From Marinobacter iranensis (GTDB lineage Bacteria; Pseudomonadota; Gammaproteobacteria; Pseudomonadales; Oleiphilaceae), in the NCBI RefSeq assembly GCF_029207565.1, contig NZ_JANCMW010000001.1, positions 186,001 to 250,000 of the forward strand: 64,000 nucleotides of DNA, given 5' to 3'. Position 1 is the first letter of the stretch, and every line of letters starts with the position of its first letter. Under the pieces are notes generated by a model that saw only the letters and a list, made by a program, of their open reading frames with translations, was not told where the DNA came from and ran no database searches. The position numbers were made by a program, and so were the translations under genes. Shown one piece after another: positions 1 through 9,016 of the stretch.

Positions 1-879
1 CACGTGTGGGGTCAGGATTACATTATCGAACTCACGCAGCGGAGAGATGAACTCCTCGTCGTTGGACTTGGGCTCAACCGGGAACACGTCAATCGCGGCG
101 CCCAGCAGTTTGCCGCTGCCCAGGGCGTCTGCCAGGGCGTCAATATCCACGACGGTGCCCCGTGAGGCGTTCATCAGGATGCTGCCGGGCTTCATCTGGG
201 CGAACTGCTCGGCCTTGAACATGTATTTGGTGGCCGGTGTTTCCGGCACGTGCAGGCTGACCACGTCACAGGTGTTCAGCAGTTCCTGCAGGGTGCCCAC
301 CTGGGTGGCGTTGCCAATGGACAGCTTCGATACCACGTCATAGAAGTAAACGTCCATGCCCAGGCCTTCCGCCAGGACACTGAACTGGGTGCCGATGTTG
401 CCGTAACCGATGATGCCCAGTTTCTTGCCACGGATTTCATAGCTGTCCTTGGCAGACTTCAGCCACTCGCCACGATGGGCCTTGGCGTTTTTCTCGGGTA
501 CGCCCCGGAGCAGAAGAATCGCTTGTGCCAGAACCAGTTCAGCGACGCTGCGCGTATTGGAGAAGGGGGCGTTGAAAACAGCGATGCCGCGACGGGTTGC
601 TGCCTGGAGGTTCACCTGGTTGGTGCCAATGCAGAAACAGCCCACCGCTACCAGTTTCTCGGCAGCGTCAAATACCTTCTCGGTCAGCTGGGTGCGTGAG
701 CGGATACCCACGAAATGAGCGTCGGCGATTTTCTCGATCAGCGCTTCTTCGGCCAGCGAGTGAGTCAGGTACTCGATGTTTGTGTAACCTGCGGCATTCA
801 GGGTATCAATGGCAGACTGGTGCACGCCTTCCAGCAGCAGGATGCGGATTTTGCTCTTTTCAAGAGACGTATTTGACAT
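1..879 (-). CDS. serA: D-3-phosphoglycerate dehydrogenase, 3' end outside window
   Basis: Catalyses the first committed step of L-serine synthesis, oxidising 3-phosphoglycerate with NAD+. Read on the minus strand from ATG at 879, it stays open for 293 codons to the window edge. The start MSNTSLEKSK is followed by a substrate-domain motif GIRSRTQLT (about residues 58-66), the Rossmann motif GYGNIG (about 158-163), NASRGTVVD and, right at the edge, LTPHV, which carries the catalytic histidine. The C-terminal ACT regulatory domain would lie beyond base 1. It is divergent from the D-2-hydroxyglutarate dehydrogenase gene across 180 bp. That pairing fits the known coupling in pseudomonads, where SerA makes D-2-hydroxyglutarate from 2-oxoglutarate and the neighbour reoxidises it. 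Confidence 0.93.
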   Translation of the reverse strand, partial: MSNTSLEKSKIRILLLEGVHQSAIDTLNAAGYTNIEYLTHSLAEEALIEKIADAHFVGIRSRTQLTEKVFDAAEKLVAVGCFCIGTNQVNLQAATRRGIAVFNAPFSNTRSVAELVLAQAILLLRGVPEKNAKAHRGEWLKSAKDSYEIRGKKLGIIGYGNIGTQFSVLAEGLGMDVYFYDVVSKLSIGNATQVGTLQELLNTCDVVSLHVPETPATKYMFKAEQFAQMKPGSILMNASRGTVVDIDALADALGSGKLLGAAIDVFPVEPKSNDEEFISPLREFDNVILTPHV

Positions 880-1059
880 GGGCTTGCTTCCGAACCTTTC
901 GTCACATGAAATGACCCGTGAGCACCGCTGTTGGCGGGCGGGCTCACAGAACAGGGGCGGTATGATACCATAAACGCAGATTTTCACAGCGCGTCAGGTT
1001 ACCTGAATCAACTTCGCCCACCGGCGCCCTGACTAACCCTTTGCGAGACCGGATAATCC

Positions 1060-2463
1060 ATGAATTCTGAACAGATCGTTGCCTCCCTCCGAGCCCTGAT
1101 GGAAGCGGGCCAGAGCCCCGGGAAAGTACTCACCGACGCGGCGGACCTGGAAAATTATGGCAAGGACTGGACGAAGATCTATCCGCCAAAGCCGGTGGCC
1201 ATCGTCCTGCCCAAAACCACCGAGCAGGTGCAGGCGCTGGTGAGGTTTGCCAACGACAACCAGGTGGCGCTGGTGCCCTCCGGCGGACGCACGGGCCTGA
1301 GTGCCGGTGCCGTGGCCGCCAATGGCGAGGTTGTGGTGGCGTTTGACAACATGAACCGAATCCTGGAATTCAGCGCCAGCGACCGAACCGTGCGGTGCCA
1401 GGCGGGCGTGGTAACCGAGCAGTTGCAGAACTTTGCCGAGGACAACGGCCTGTATTACCCGGTGGATTTCGCCTCGGCCGGCTCCAGCCAGCTTGGCGGC
1501 AACCTGTCCACCAACGCCGGCGGCATCAAGGTGATCCGCTATGGTATGAGCCGTGACTGGGTAGCCGGGTTGAAAGTGGTGACCGGCAAGGGCGATATCC
1601 TCGACCTGAACAAGAACCTGGCGAAGAACAACACCGGGTACGACCTGCGCCACCTGTTTATCGGCGCGGAAGGCACCCTGGGCTTCATCACCGAGGCTAC
1701 CATGAAGCTGTCCCGCAAGCCGGATAATCTCACCGTGCTGGTGCTGGGCCTGAACGACCTCACCAACACCATGGATGTGCTGCAAACCTTTCAGAAGCAG
1801 ATCGACCTGACCGCCTACGAGTTCTTCTCCCATCAGGCCATGGGGCACGTATTGGCCCACGGTCAGGTGCAGGCGCCGTTCGAAACCGAGGCGCCGTACT
1901 ATGCGTTGCTGGAGTTCGAGGCCGTGTCCGACCAGGTGATGGATGATGCCATGGTGCTGTTCGAACAGTGCGTCGAGAATGGCTGGGTACTGGACGGCGT
2001 GATCAGCCAGAGCGAAACCCAGGCCCAGAACCTTTGGCAACTGCGGGAACGCATTTCCGAGTCCATTGCGCCGCGCACGCCGTATAAGAACGATATATCC
2101 GTGGTGGTTTCCAAGGTGCCAGGGTTCCTGCAGGAAATCGATGCGGTGGTCACCGAGCACTACCCGGACTTCGAAATCATCTGGTTCGGGCATATCGGTG
2201 ACGGCAACCTGCACCTGAATATCCTCAAGCCGGAAGACATGGCCAAGGAGGATTTCTTCGAGAAATGCCAGCAGGTGAACAAATGGGTCTTCGAGATTGT
2301 CGAACGTTACCAGGGCAGTGTGTCTGCCGAACATGGCGTTGGCATGACCAAGAAGCCGTATCTGGAGTACACCCGCAGCGCCGCTGAAATTGCCTATCTG
2401 AGGGGCATCAAGCAGGTTTTCGATCCCAACCGGGTGATGAATCCCGGCAAGATCTTCGACTGA
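1060..2463 (+). CDS. FAD-linked D-2-hydroxyglutarate dehydrogenase
   Basis: A 467-residue flavoprotein of the FAD-binding_4 / FAD-oxidase C family, which also contains GlcD and D-lactate dehydrogenases. Visible motifs are the PP-loop region PSGGRTGLSAGAV (about residues 73-85), GGNLSTNAGG, the metal and substrate motif GHIGDGNLHLNI (about 378-389), EHGVGMTKK and the C-terminal MNPGKIFD. The ATG at 1060 gives the normal family length. The substrate is inferred from position: it is divergent from serA, as in Pseudomonas, where this enzyme removes the D-2-hydroxyglutarate formed by SerA and passes electrons to an electron-transfer flavoprotein. Glycolate or D-lactate oxidation cannot be excluded from sequence alone. 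Confidence 0.85.
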   Translation: MNSEQIVASLRALMEAGQSPGKVLTDAADLENYGKDWTKIYPPKPVAIVLPKTTEQVQALVRFANDNQVALVPSGGRTGLSAGAVAANGEVVVAFDNMNRILEFSASDRTVRCQAGVVTEQLQNFAEDNGLYYPVDFASAGSSQLGGNLSTNAGGIKVIRYGMSRDWVAGLKVVTGKGDILDLNKNLAKNNTGYDLRHLFIGAEGTLGFITEATMKLSRKPDNLTVLVLGLNDLTNTMDVLQTFQKQIDLTAYEFFSHQAMGHVLAHGQVQAPFETEAPYYALLEFEAVSDQVMDDAMVLFEQCVENGWVLDGVISQSETQAQNLWQLRERISESIAPRTPYKNDISVVVSKVPGFLQEIDAVVTEHYPDFEIIWFGHIGDGNLHLNILKPEDMAKEDFFEKCQQVNKWVFEIVERYQGSVSAEHGVGMTKKPYLEYTRSAAEIAYLRGIKQVFDPNRVMNPGKIFD

Positions 2464-2504
2464 GGGCTTTCAGGTGATGCGGGTGGCTCCCGGGAGCGAC
2501 CTAA

Positions 2505-3011
2505 ATGGTAGAGCAGCTTTCCCAGCGTGAAGGCGACTGTTTTCTCCTGACACCCAACCGCTCCATGAGTTGGAAGGGGAATATTCGCATCTGGCTGGCA
2601 GCCTGCTTTCTCTCACTGGCGATTTCCACCGGAATGCTCCTGGCCGGGGCATGGCCGGTGTTGCCATTTGCGGGGCTGGAACTGGCAGCCCTGGCGGCGG
2701 CGTTTTACTACACTTCCCGGAAGTGCCAGAAACGGGAAGTGCTCACTTTCTCCCCGGAGCTGATCCGCCTGGAAAAAGGCCTTACCCGCAAGGAAAAGGA
2801 GTGGGAGCTGCCCCGCCGACATACCCGCGTGTGGCAGGACATGCCCCGCCACCCCTGGTCACCTCCAAAACTTCACTTGCAGTTCCGGGGCGAAGAAATT
2901 GCCCTGGCGCCGTTTCTCAATATTGATGACACCGGGGAACTGGTTGCTATCCTTGAAAAACACGGGCTCAGAGTGGAAAAACGGCGCAGGCCGGAGAAGC
3001 TCTGGTTCTGA
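2505..3011 (+). CDS. DUF2244 family membrane protein
   Basis: A 168-residue protein of unknown function resembling the DUF2244 family of integral membrane proteins. Two hydrophobic helices are visible at roughly residues 28-72 (around LAACFLSLAISTGMLLAG and LPFAGLELAALAAAFYY). They are followed by a soluble, basic C-terminal half with W and R-rich stretches. It follows the D-2-hydroxyglutarate dehydrogenase gene by 41 bp and precedes the sirtuin gene by 41 bp, all on the same strand, so the three may be cotranscribed. No catalytic motif is visible and no function is proposed. Confidence 0.75.
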   Translation: MVEQLSQREGDCFLLTPNRSMSWKGNIRIWLAACFLSLAISTGMLLAGAWPVLPFAGLELAALAAAFYYTSRKCQKREVLTFSPELIRLEKGLTRKEKEWELPRRHTRVWQDMPRHPWSPPKLHLQFRGEEIALAPFLNIDDTGELVAILEKHGLRVEKRRRPEKLWF

Positions 3012-3052
3012 CCTGCCCGCAACACCCATACACTGATCCAAAGCGTTGCCCT

Positions 3053-3733
3053 ATGAAAGATCACATCGTAGTTCTCACCGGAGCTGGCATGAGCGCTGAG
3101 AGCGGCCTCTCCACCTTTCGCGATAACGGCGGGCTGTGGGAGCAGCACAGCGTTTATGACGTTGCCACCCCGGAAGCTTTTGAGCGGAATCAGGAACTGG
3201 TGCTCCGCTTCTACAACGAGCGCCGTCGCCAACTGGAATCGGCACAGCCCAACGACGCCCATCGCCTGTTGGCGGAGCTGGAGCGACACTACCGGGTCAC
3301 CATCATCACCCAGAACGTGGACAACCTGCACGAACGGGGCGGTTCCAGCAATGTCATCCACCTGCACGGCGAACTCACCAAGGCCCGCAGTTCCAGGCAT
3401 CCTGAACTGGTCTACGACATCGGGTTCCGGGACATCCAGCCGGGCGATACCTGCGAGCGCGGTGCCCAGTTGCGGCCTCATATCGTGTGGTTTGGCGAGG
3501 AAGTGCCGATGATTGAATCGGCATCGGAGGTTGTGCCCACGGCGGATCACCTGCTGATTGTGGGTACCTCCCTGCAGGTCTATCCTGCCGCGGGGCTGGT
3601 CAACCTGGTGGATTTTGATGTGCCGGTGACGGTGATTGATCCCGGCGAGCCGGCCAACCTTTCCCGGGCCAGGGTGATTCGCAAGGGTGCCAGTGAAGGG
3701 GTGGCCGAGTGGGTTACCGGCCTTGGATTGTGA
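3053..3733 (+). CDS. Sirtuin-family NAD-dependent protein deacylase without zinc cysteines
   Basis: A 226-residue Sir2 family protein. NAD-binding motifs are intact: GAGMSAESGLSTFRD (about residues 10-24), TQNVDNLHERGG with the catalytic-loop Asn-Asp (about 85-96), HLHGEL with the general-base His (about 102-107), LRPHIVWFGE and VGTSLQVYPAAGL. The segment between HLHGEL and LRPHIVWFGE, where most sirtuins carry four zinc-binding cysteines, has only one cysteine (GDTCERG). It therefore belongs to the zinc-less short type. Predicted role is removal of acetyl or longer acyl groups from protein lysines in the cytoplasm. Substrate preference cannot be read from sequence, so no cobB symbol is assigned. 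Confidence 0.85.
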   Translation: MKDHIVVLTGAGMSAESGLSTFRDNGGLWEQHSVYDVATPEAFERNQELVLRFYNERRRQLESAQPNDAHRLLAELERHYRVTIITQNVDNLHERGGSSNVIHLHGELTKARSSRHPELVYDIGFRDIQPGDTCERGAQLRPHIVWFGEEVPMIESASEVVPTADHLLIVGTSLQVYPAAGLVNLVDFDVPVTVIDPGEPANLSRARVIRKGASEGVAEWVTGLGL

Positions 3734-3792
3734 GATGAGCGCTCAGGTGACTGTTGCTGCTGATACCTGGCTGTAAATGCCCGAAACTCCGC

Positions 3793-3821
3793 TACAATTC
3801 AATCACGCTCGTGGGAGCGTG
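3793..3821 (+). promoter_or_regulatory. Possible -10 box and 5' UTR hairpin upstream of mscL
   Basis: TACAAT at 3793-3798 resembles a sigma-70 -10 element. Just downstream, CACGCTC (3804-3810) and GAGCGTG (3815-3821) form a 7 bp stem with a 4 nt loop. No good -35 box sits at the expected distance. Both are upstream of the mscL start at 3875 and would place the hairpin in the leader of its mRNA. This is a weak call. Confidence 0.3.
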
Positions 3822-3874
3822 CCCTTAGCTGTTTGTAGGGCCAACGAGGTCTGGCATTCAAGGAGTTGTTTGCG

Positions 3875-4282
3875 ATGAGCATCGTAAAAGAGTTCAGGGA
3901 ATTTGCAGTCAAGGGTAACGTCATGGATATGGCGGTGGGCATTATCATCGGTGTCGCTTTCGGCAAGATTGTTTCGTCGTTTGTTGCTGATGTCATGATG
4001 CCACCTATCGGATTACTCATCGGTGGTGTCGACTTTTCCAATCTCGTTATTGCCCTTAAGGCAGCCGAGGAGGGCGCAGAGGCTGTAGTGCTTCGATACG
4101 GGGTCTTTATTCAGACCGTTTTCGATTTTGTGATCGTGGCGTTTGCTGTTTTCGTCGCGGTCAGGACACTGAACAGTATGCGTAAAAAGGAAGCGGAAAC
4201 GCCGGCCGCGCCGCCGGCACCGTCGGCCCAGGAACAGTTGCTGATGGAAATTCGGGACTTGCTGAAGCAGAAGTCCGAGTAG
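3875..4282 (+). CDS. mscL: Large-conductance mechanosensitive channel
   Basis: A 135-residue homopentameric inner-membrane channel that opens under membrane tension to release solutes after osmotic downshock. The N-terminal helix [20 protein letters not shown] and pore-lining TM1 ([20 protein letters not shown]) are typical, followed by MMPPIG, a periplasmic loop, TM2 around residues 75-100, and a charged C-terminal helix after a Pro/Ala linker. The ATG at 3875 is chosen because AAGGAG lies upstream and the family begins with MSI/MSF. An upstream TTG at 3866 would add three residues. Confidence 0.96.
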   Translation: MSIVKEFREFAVKGNVMDMAVGIIIGVAFGKIVSSFVADVMMPPIGLLIGGVDFSNLVIALKAAEEGAEAVVLRYGVFIQTVFDFVIVAFAVFVAVRTLNSMRKKEAETPAAPPAPSAQEQLLMEIRDLLKQKSE

Positions 4283-4316
4283 TTTTCCGGTCGCTCCGCC
4301 GGGCCCGGGTGACAAC

Positions 4317-5633
4317 TCAGCCCGGCGTATTCCGAAGGTATTTCTCCAATTCCTCCCCGAATGCAGCCTGTACCCCCAAACGCTTCATCATCCAGTAATG
4401 CCCGGCAATCATACGATCAATAAAAATGCTCTCAACCGGCGGTTTGAAGTAGTCCAGATATTTGAACACCGTAGTGGTTTTCGCGGCAACGTCCTTGTGT
4501 AGCTCCGAGTCAGCGAAATCATAGGGGGTGGTACTGCTGAAGGGCTGAATGAGGATATCCCGCCACATGGCATAGTAGGCCTCGTCCACCGCTGGCTGGT
4601 TTTCCACCCTGGCACCGAGGGCAATCAGGTGTCGGTCCAGGGCAGCGTAGTCTTCCTCCAGGGCGGAGACGAGGGCGTTGCGATAGGCTTCTACAATCTC
4701 CGGTTTCAGCTTTTTCACACAGCCGAAATCATAGAGAATGACCGTACCGTCGGGGCGGTAGGCAAAGTTGCCGGCGTGAGGGTCGCCGTGGATGCACTGG
4801 TAGCGGAACAGTTGATCGGCCATCATGGTGAAGATGCGGTGGCCGATCAGGTTGATGGTGTCCTGGCTGTATTTTTGCGGTGTTACCTGGCTGATGTGGT
4901 CACCTTCCACCAGCTCCATGGTCAGTACACGCCGGGACGAGTGGCTTTGAAATACTTTCGGGATAACGATCCAGCTGTCCTTGGCATGGAATGCCTGGAA
5001 CTCTTCCAGGTTGCGGGCCTCGTTCTCGTAGTCCAGTTCTTCTTTGAGCCGCACCCGGATTTCGCCAAATAGCTGGTCCACGTGTTCCTTCGGCATCCGC
5101 AGCAGGCCACCCAGTTTCAGTGCCATCCGCAATTGCTTCAGGTCGCTGTCGCAGGATTCGTCCACCCCCGGGTACTGGACCTTGACGATCACATCGGTGC
5201 CGTTGTGCAAGCGCGCCCTGTGAACCTGTCCGATGGATGCGGCGGCGTAGGGCTTTTCCTGCAGGTACTCGAACAGTTCCGACACAGGCTTGCCCAGTTC
5301 GCTTTCCACCTGGCCGACAATCACCTCGAAGGGCATGGGTGGGGCTTCTTTCTGCAGCCGCTCCAGGGCGTCGGAAAATTCCCTGGGCAGGAAGTCCTGG
5401 GTCTGGGACGCTATCTGCCCGACCTTCATGACCGCGCCTTTGAGCTCACCCAGGGTGTCGACAATCTGGTCCGCCATGCGGGTGTAGCTCTCGGAGCGGG
5501 CGCCTTCGTTGTCTTCATCGCTGCGGAATATCCGGCGCGCGCGTTGCCCGGCATACTGGCTGGCCACGGAGGCCGTCATGCCTGCCAGTCTCAGGAATCG
5601 TCCGCTACGGGTGGTAACCGGTTTCTTTGCCAT
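4317..5633 (-). CDS. ABC1/AarF family atypical kinase (UbiB-like)
   Basis: A 438-residue protein of the ABC1 (ADCK/UbiB) atypical kinase family. The family hallmark KxGQ appears in MKVGQIASQ (about residue 70). Next come the A-rich nucleotide loop YAAASIGQVHRA, the lysine in VKVQYPG, ELDYENEARN, the catalytic-loop motif HGDPHAGN (about 285) and the DFG-like YDFG (about 302). Members support ubiquinone synthesis or have unknown targets. This one lacks the C-terminal membrane helices of classical UbiB and is not next to ubi genes, so it is better called an ABC1 kinase than UbiB. Its end lies 34 bp from the convergent mscL. Confidence 0.82.
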   Translation of the reverse strand: MAKKPVTTRSGRFLRLAGMTASVASQYAGQRARRIFRSDEDNEGARSESYTRMADQIVDTLGELKGAVMKVGQIASQTQDFLPREFSDALERLQKEAPPMPFEVIVGQVESELGKPVSELFEYLQEKPYAAASIGQVHRARLHNGTDVIVKVQYPGVDESCDSDLKQLRMALKLGGLLRMPKEHVDQLFGEIRVRLKEELDYENEARNLEEFQAFHAKDSWIVIPKVFQSHSSRRVLTMELVEGDHISQVTPQKYSQDTINLIGHRIFTMMADQLFRYQCIHGDPHAGNFAYRPDGTVILYDFGCVKKLKPEIVEAYRNALVSALEEDYAALDRHLIALGARVENQPAVDEAYYAMWRDILIQPFSSTTPYDFADSELHKDVAAKTTTVFKYLDYFKPPVESIFIDRMIAGHYWMMKRLGVQAAFGEELEKYLRNTPG

Positions 5634-5695
5634 GCCTGTTATACGTCCTGGAAAGCCTATGGACCTGAGGTTGATCGCAATGTCCTGTGCCCAGC

Positions 5696-6358
5696 CTAGA
5701 GCACGGTGGTCTCCACAAACAAGGCATCTTCGAGTTCCAGAGACAATATCTGGCCGGACTCCAGCGGCCCAACGCCTTTGGGCGTGCCGGTGAGGACTAC
5801 GTCACCGGGCATCAGGGTGAACTGAGTGCTCATGTGGGCGATCAGGGGCACGATCGGATTCAGCATCTCCCGGGTATCGCCGGTTTGCTGGCGCTCGCGG
5901 TTGATGTCCAGGGTAAATGTCATGTGGTCGCGGGGAAGGCGATCAGCGGTCACAAAAGGCGACAGCGGGCAGGCACCATCAAAGGCTTTTGCGCGCTCCC
6001 AGGGTTGGCCTTTGTCTTTAAGCCGGGTTTGAACGTCCCGCAGGGTCAGGTCCAGCGCCAGCCCATAGCCGAGAATGGCAGCCTCGGCTTCACTGGCCGA
6101 CGCCTTGGTCAGTGGGCGGCCGATCAGCACGGCCAGCTCGGTCTCGAAATGAACCGCACCCTGGTTGCGGGGAAAATCCAGCGGGCGGGTAATATGCACC
6201 GCCGACGTTGCCGGTTTAATGAACAACAGGGGTTCATCCGGAACCGGGTTGTTCAACTCCCTGGCGTGTTCCGCGTAGTTGCGACCGATGCAGACAATCT
6301 TGCCCAGCGGCAGGTGAACCGGTGTCCCGTCTTTCCAGTGGTGCTGATAATCAGGCAT
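5696..6358 (-). CDS. Fumarylacetoacetate hydrolase family protein (YcgM-like)
   Basis: A 220-residue FAA-family enzyme. Visible features are IGRNYAEHARELN near the N-terminus, FIKPATSAV, the metal-binding HFETELAVLIG (about residues 64-74) and, near the C-terminus, GDVVLTGTPKGVGPL. Small single-domain members hydrolyse acylpyruvates such as fumarylpyruvate or decarboxylate oxaloacetate, using Mg2+. The ATG at 6358 (MPDYQHHW) is preferred because it matches family length; the reading frame is open further upstream to 6421 and would overlap apt. The substrate is not determinable here. Confidence 0.8.
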   Translation of the reverse strand: MPDYQHHWKDGTPVHLPLGKIVCIGRNYAEHARELNNPVPDEPLLFIKPATSAVHITRPLDFPRNQGAVHFETELAVLIGRPLTKASASEAEAAILGYGLALDLTLRDVQTRLKDKGQPWERAKAFDGACPLSPFVTADRLPRDHMTFTLDINRERQQTGDTREMLNPIVPLIAHMSTQFTLMPGDVVLTGTPKGVGPLESGQILSLELEDALFVETTVL

Positions 6359-6399
6359 GGCCGCTCCCGTATTGTGTGATGAAAGGGAGCGCCCGCTCC

Positions 6400-6942
6400 C
6401 TAGTCGCCCTCGAATGAGCAAACAGTATAAACCTTCAATCCTTCTTCCTGCAGCTTACGTGAACCGCCCAGGTCGGGAAGGTCTATCATCGCCGCCACCT
6501 CGACAATCTCGGCTCCGATGCGACGTATCAGCCGCGATGCCGCCAGCATGGTGCCGCCGGTGGCGATCAGGTCATCCACCAACACCACTTTGTCGCCGGG
6601 TTTGAAGGCATCCTTGTGCAGTTCCACCGAGGCGGTGCCGTATTCCAGTTCGTAGTCTTCCACCAGCGTGTCGAACGGCAGCTTGCCTTTCTTGCGGATC
6701 AGTACCAGTGAGGCATTGAGCTCGTAGGCGAGGGCCGAGCCGATGATAAAGCCACGGGCGTCCACTGCTGCCACAGCGTCGATATCATGGCCGTGGTAAC
6801 GATGAACAAAGGCATCAATCAGTTTGCGGAACGCGGTACGGTCCTGCAGCACAGTAGTGATGTCGCGGAAGGCGACCCCTGGCTTGGGCCAGTCAGGCAC
6901 CGTGCGGATGGCTTTCTTGATGCTTTCTGCAAAGTAGTCCAT
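6400..6942 (-). CDS. apt: Adenine phosphoribosyltransferase
   Basis: A 180-residue purine salvage enzyme making AMP from adenine and PRPP. It starts [12 protein letters not shown]. The PRPP-binding motif [13 protein letters not shown] (about residues 119-131) and the family sequence [16 protein letters not shown] are intact. Its length matches the family. It lies 27 bp upstream, in transcription order, of the FAA hydrolase and downstream of the purine permease, so uptake and salvage of purine bases may be coexpressed. Confidence 0.95.
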   Translation of the reverse strand: MDYFAESIKKAIRTVPDWPKPGVAFRDITTVLQDRTAFRKLIDAFVHRYHGHDIDAVAAVDARGFIIGSALAYELNASLVLIRKKGKLPFDTLVEDYELEYGTASVELHKDAFKPGDKVVLVDDLIATGGTMLAASRLIRRIGAEIVEVAAMIDLPDLGGSRKLQEEGLKVYTVCSFEGD

Positions 6943-6969
6943 AGCGGGTCCGGGCTCTGGGAACGCAGC

Positions 6970-8268
6970 TTACGCCACGTCCAGGAAGATGAATTTCAGG
7001 ATGAATACGATGGCAATGATCACCACGCTGACGTTGAGATCCGACCAGCGGCCGCTCAATGCCTTCAGGATGGCATAGGTAATGAAGCCCAGGGCAATGC
7101 CATTGGCGATGGAAAAGGTCAGCGGCATCATCAGCGCAGTCACGACCGCCGGAGCGGCTTCTGTGACATCGTCCCAGTCTATCAGTTTCAGCCCGCTGGC
7201 CATCAGCACCGCAACATACAGCAGGGCGGGGGCCGTGGCGTAGGCCGGTATAATGCTGGCAATGGGCGACAGCAGCAGGCAGGCCATGAACAGGGCTGCC
7301 ACCACAACAGCGGTCAGGCCGGTACGGCCACCGGCGGTGATGCCGGCGGTGGACTCGATGTAACTGGTGGTTGTGGAGGTCCCCAGGGCAGCACCGGACA
7401 TGGTGGCTACGGAATCGGACATCAATGCACGGCCCAGACGGGGCAGTTTGCCGTCCTTGTCCAGCAGGCCGCCGCGCTGGGCAGCGCCGATCAGGGTGCC
7501 GGAGGTGTCAAACAGGTCCACGAACAGGAAGGCGAAAATCACGCTGATCATGCCCACGTTCAGCGCTCCGGCCAGGTCCAGTTGCATGAAGGTGGGTGCC
7601 AGGCTGGGTGGTGCTGAGAAGAAGCCCTCGTATTCCACCATTCCAAGCGCCATGGCCACCAGAGTTACCGCGATGATGCCGATCATCACCGCACCGGTGA
7701 TTTGCCGGAAGGACAGCGCACAGATCAGCACGAAGCCGCCAAAGAACAGCAGGCTCTCGGCCGCTTTTACGTCACCAAGGCCCACAAGAGTAGCGGGGTT
7801 ATCAATCACGATACCGGCATTTTTCAGGGCGATCAGTGCGAGAAAGAAGCCGATGCCGGCAGAAATGCCGAAGCGCAGGGACATGGGGATGCTGTTGATG
7901 ATCCATTCCCGGATTCTGAAGATGCTCAGCAGGAAAAAGATGAAACCGGAGATGAAAACCGCCCCCAGCGCCACTTGCCAGCTGTAACCCATGCTGCCGA
8001 CCACGGTGAACGAGAAGAACGCGTTCAGGCCCATGCCCGGTGCCAGGGCGATCGGGTAGTTGGCCCAGAACCCCATGATCAGGGTGCCAATGGTGGCAGC
8101 CAGGCAGGTGGCAACAAATACCGCACCGAAGTCCATACCGGTGGCGGATAGGATACTGGGGTTAACCACGATGATATAAGCCATGGTCAGGAAGGTGGTG
8201 AAGCCTGCAAGCACCTCTTTACGAACAGTGGTGCCGTGGGCCTGGAGCTGGAATAGTCGTTCGAGCAT
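6970..8268 (-). CDS. NCS2 family purine base permease (AzgA-like)
   Basis: A 432-residue polytopic membrane protein with about 12-14 hydrophobic segments. The N-terminal RKEVLAGFTTFLTMAYIIVVNP, the conserved ALAPGMGLNAFF and the segment GTSTTTSYIESTAGI resemble the AzgA/PbuG branch of nucleobase:cation symporters, which transport guanine, hypoxanthine or adenine. The ATG at 8268 (MLERLFQLQ) is preferred over a GTG at 8286. It lies 27 bp from apt on the same strand, supporting a role in purine uptake. The exact base transported is not established. Confidence 0.88.
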   Translation of the reverse strand: MLERLFQLQAHGTTVRKEVLAGFTTFLTMAYIIVVNPSILSATGMDFGAVFVATCLAATIGTLIMGFWANYPIALAPGMGLNAFFSFTVVGSMGYSWQVALGAVFISGFIFFLLSIFRIREWIINSIPMSLRFGISAGIGFFLALIALKNAGIVIDNPATLVGLGDVKAAESLLFFGGFVLICALSFRQITGAVMIGIIAVTLVAMALGMVEYEGFFSAPPSLAPTFMQLDLAGALNVGMISVIFAFLFVDLFDTSGTLIGAAQRGGLLDKDGKLPRLGRALMSDSVATMSGAALGTSTTTSYIESTAGITAGGRTGLTAVVVAALFMACLLLSPIASIIPAYATAPALLYVAVLMASGLKLIDWDDVTEAAPAVVTALMMPLTFSIANGIALGFITYAILKALSGRWSDLNVSVVIIAIVFILKFIFLDVA

Positions 8269-8398
8269 GACGGGAGCCTGCCTCACAGGGAGCTGAATAG
8301 GGATTGAATGAACCGGTTTCAGGAATTGCGTGAAAAAACGGCAATGTTACCGGCTGGAGGCGAGAACGCCAAGGGACGATTCAACATTGGTTGGCCGG

Positions 8399-9016
8399 TT
8401 AACCATATCGCCTGTCCCGCTGAAGGCGGATATCAAAACGCACGGCCAGTAAACGAGTAATGGCGATGAACAGCAAGCCGATGGTCAGGGCCAGGGTTTC
8501 GCTCTCCAGCAGCCACTGGCAGACGAAGTACAGCCAGCAACCGGCAAACGAGATGGACGCGTAAACCTGATCCTTGCGGAAAATGAACGGCACTTCGTTA
8601 CACAGGGTATCGCGCAGTGCGCCGCCAAAGGTGCCAGTCATCACGCCCAGTAGCGACGCAACAAACCAGGAGTGTCCCAGGTCCAGGGCCAGTTGGGCAC
8701 CAAGGATAGAGAATACCCCCAGGCCGATGGCGTCCGGAAACACAATCCGGGATTCGCGGATGCGCTCGGCGCGATGCCAATAGCTGAAAATAACCGCCAT
8801 GGCCAGGATCAGAATCGGTTGCTCCTCGTGCTGGATCCAGTACAGCGGGTGATTGTCCATCATCAGATCCCGCAGGGTGCCGCCCCCCAGGGCGGTGACA
8901 AAACCGATCGCAAAAATGCCCACCGGGTCCATATTCTTGGACCTGGCCACGATCATGCCGGAGATTGCAAAGGCAACCACGCCGATCATTTCAAGCAGAT
9001 AGATAATATCGAACAT
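8399..9016 (-). CDS. TRIC-type UPF0126 membrane protein (YadS/YicG-like)
   Basis: A 205-residue membrane protein with two homologous halves of about three helices each plus a seventh helix. The glycine-rich motif of the first half is ALGGGTLRDLMM (about residues 42-53), matched in the second half by GTFGGALRDTLCNEVPFIF (about 127-145). This duplicated pattern defines bacterial homologues of trimeric intracellular cation (TRIC) channels. Physiological role in bacteria is uncertain; some relatives have been linked to amino-acid transport. Confidence 0.85.
   Translation of the reverse strand: MFDIIYLLEMIGVVAFAISGMIVARSKNMDPVGIFAIGFVTALGGGTLRDLMMDNHPLYWIQHEEQPILILAMAVIFSYWHRAERIRESRIVFPDAIGLGVFSILGAQLALDLGHSWFVASLLGVMTGTFGGALRDTLCNEVPFIFRKDQVYASISFAGCWLYFVCQWLLESETLALTIGLLFIAITRLLAVRFDIRLQRDRRYG

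Noticed and set aside
1033..2334. 433-codon open frame antisense to the D-2-hydroxyglutarate dehydrogenase gene
   Set aside because: It is the antisense shadow of a clearly recognised gene, rich in His and Gly as such shadows are in GC-rich DNA, and has no family resemblance.
8269..8398. Purine riboswitch upstream of the NCS2 permease gene
   Set aside because: The short leader shows no recognisable purine aptamer core.
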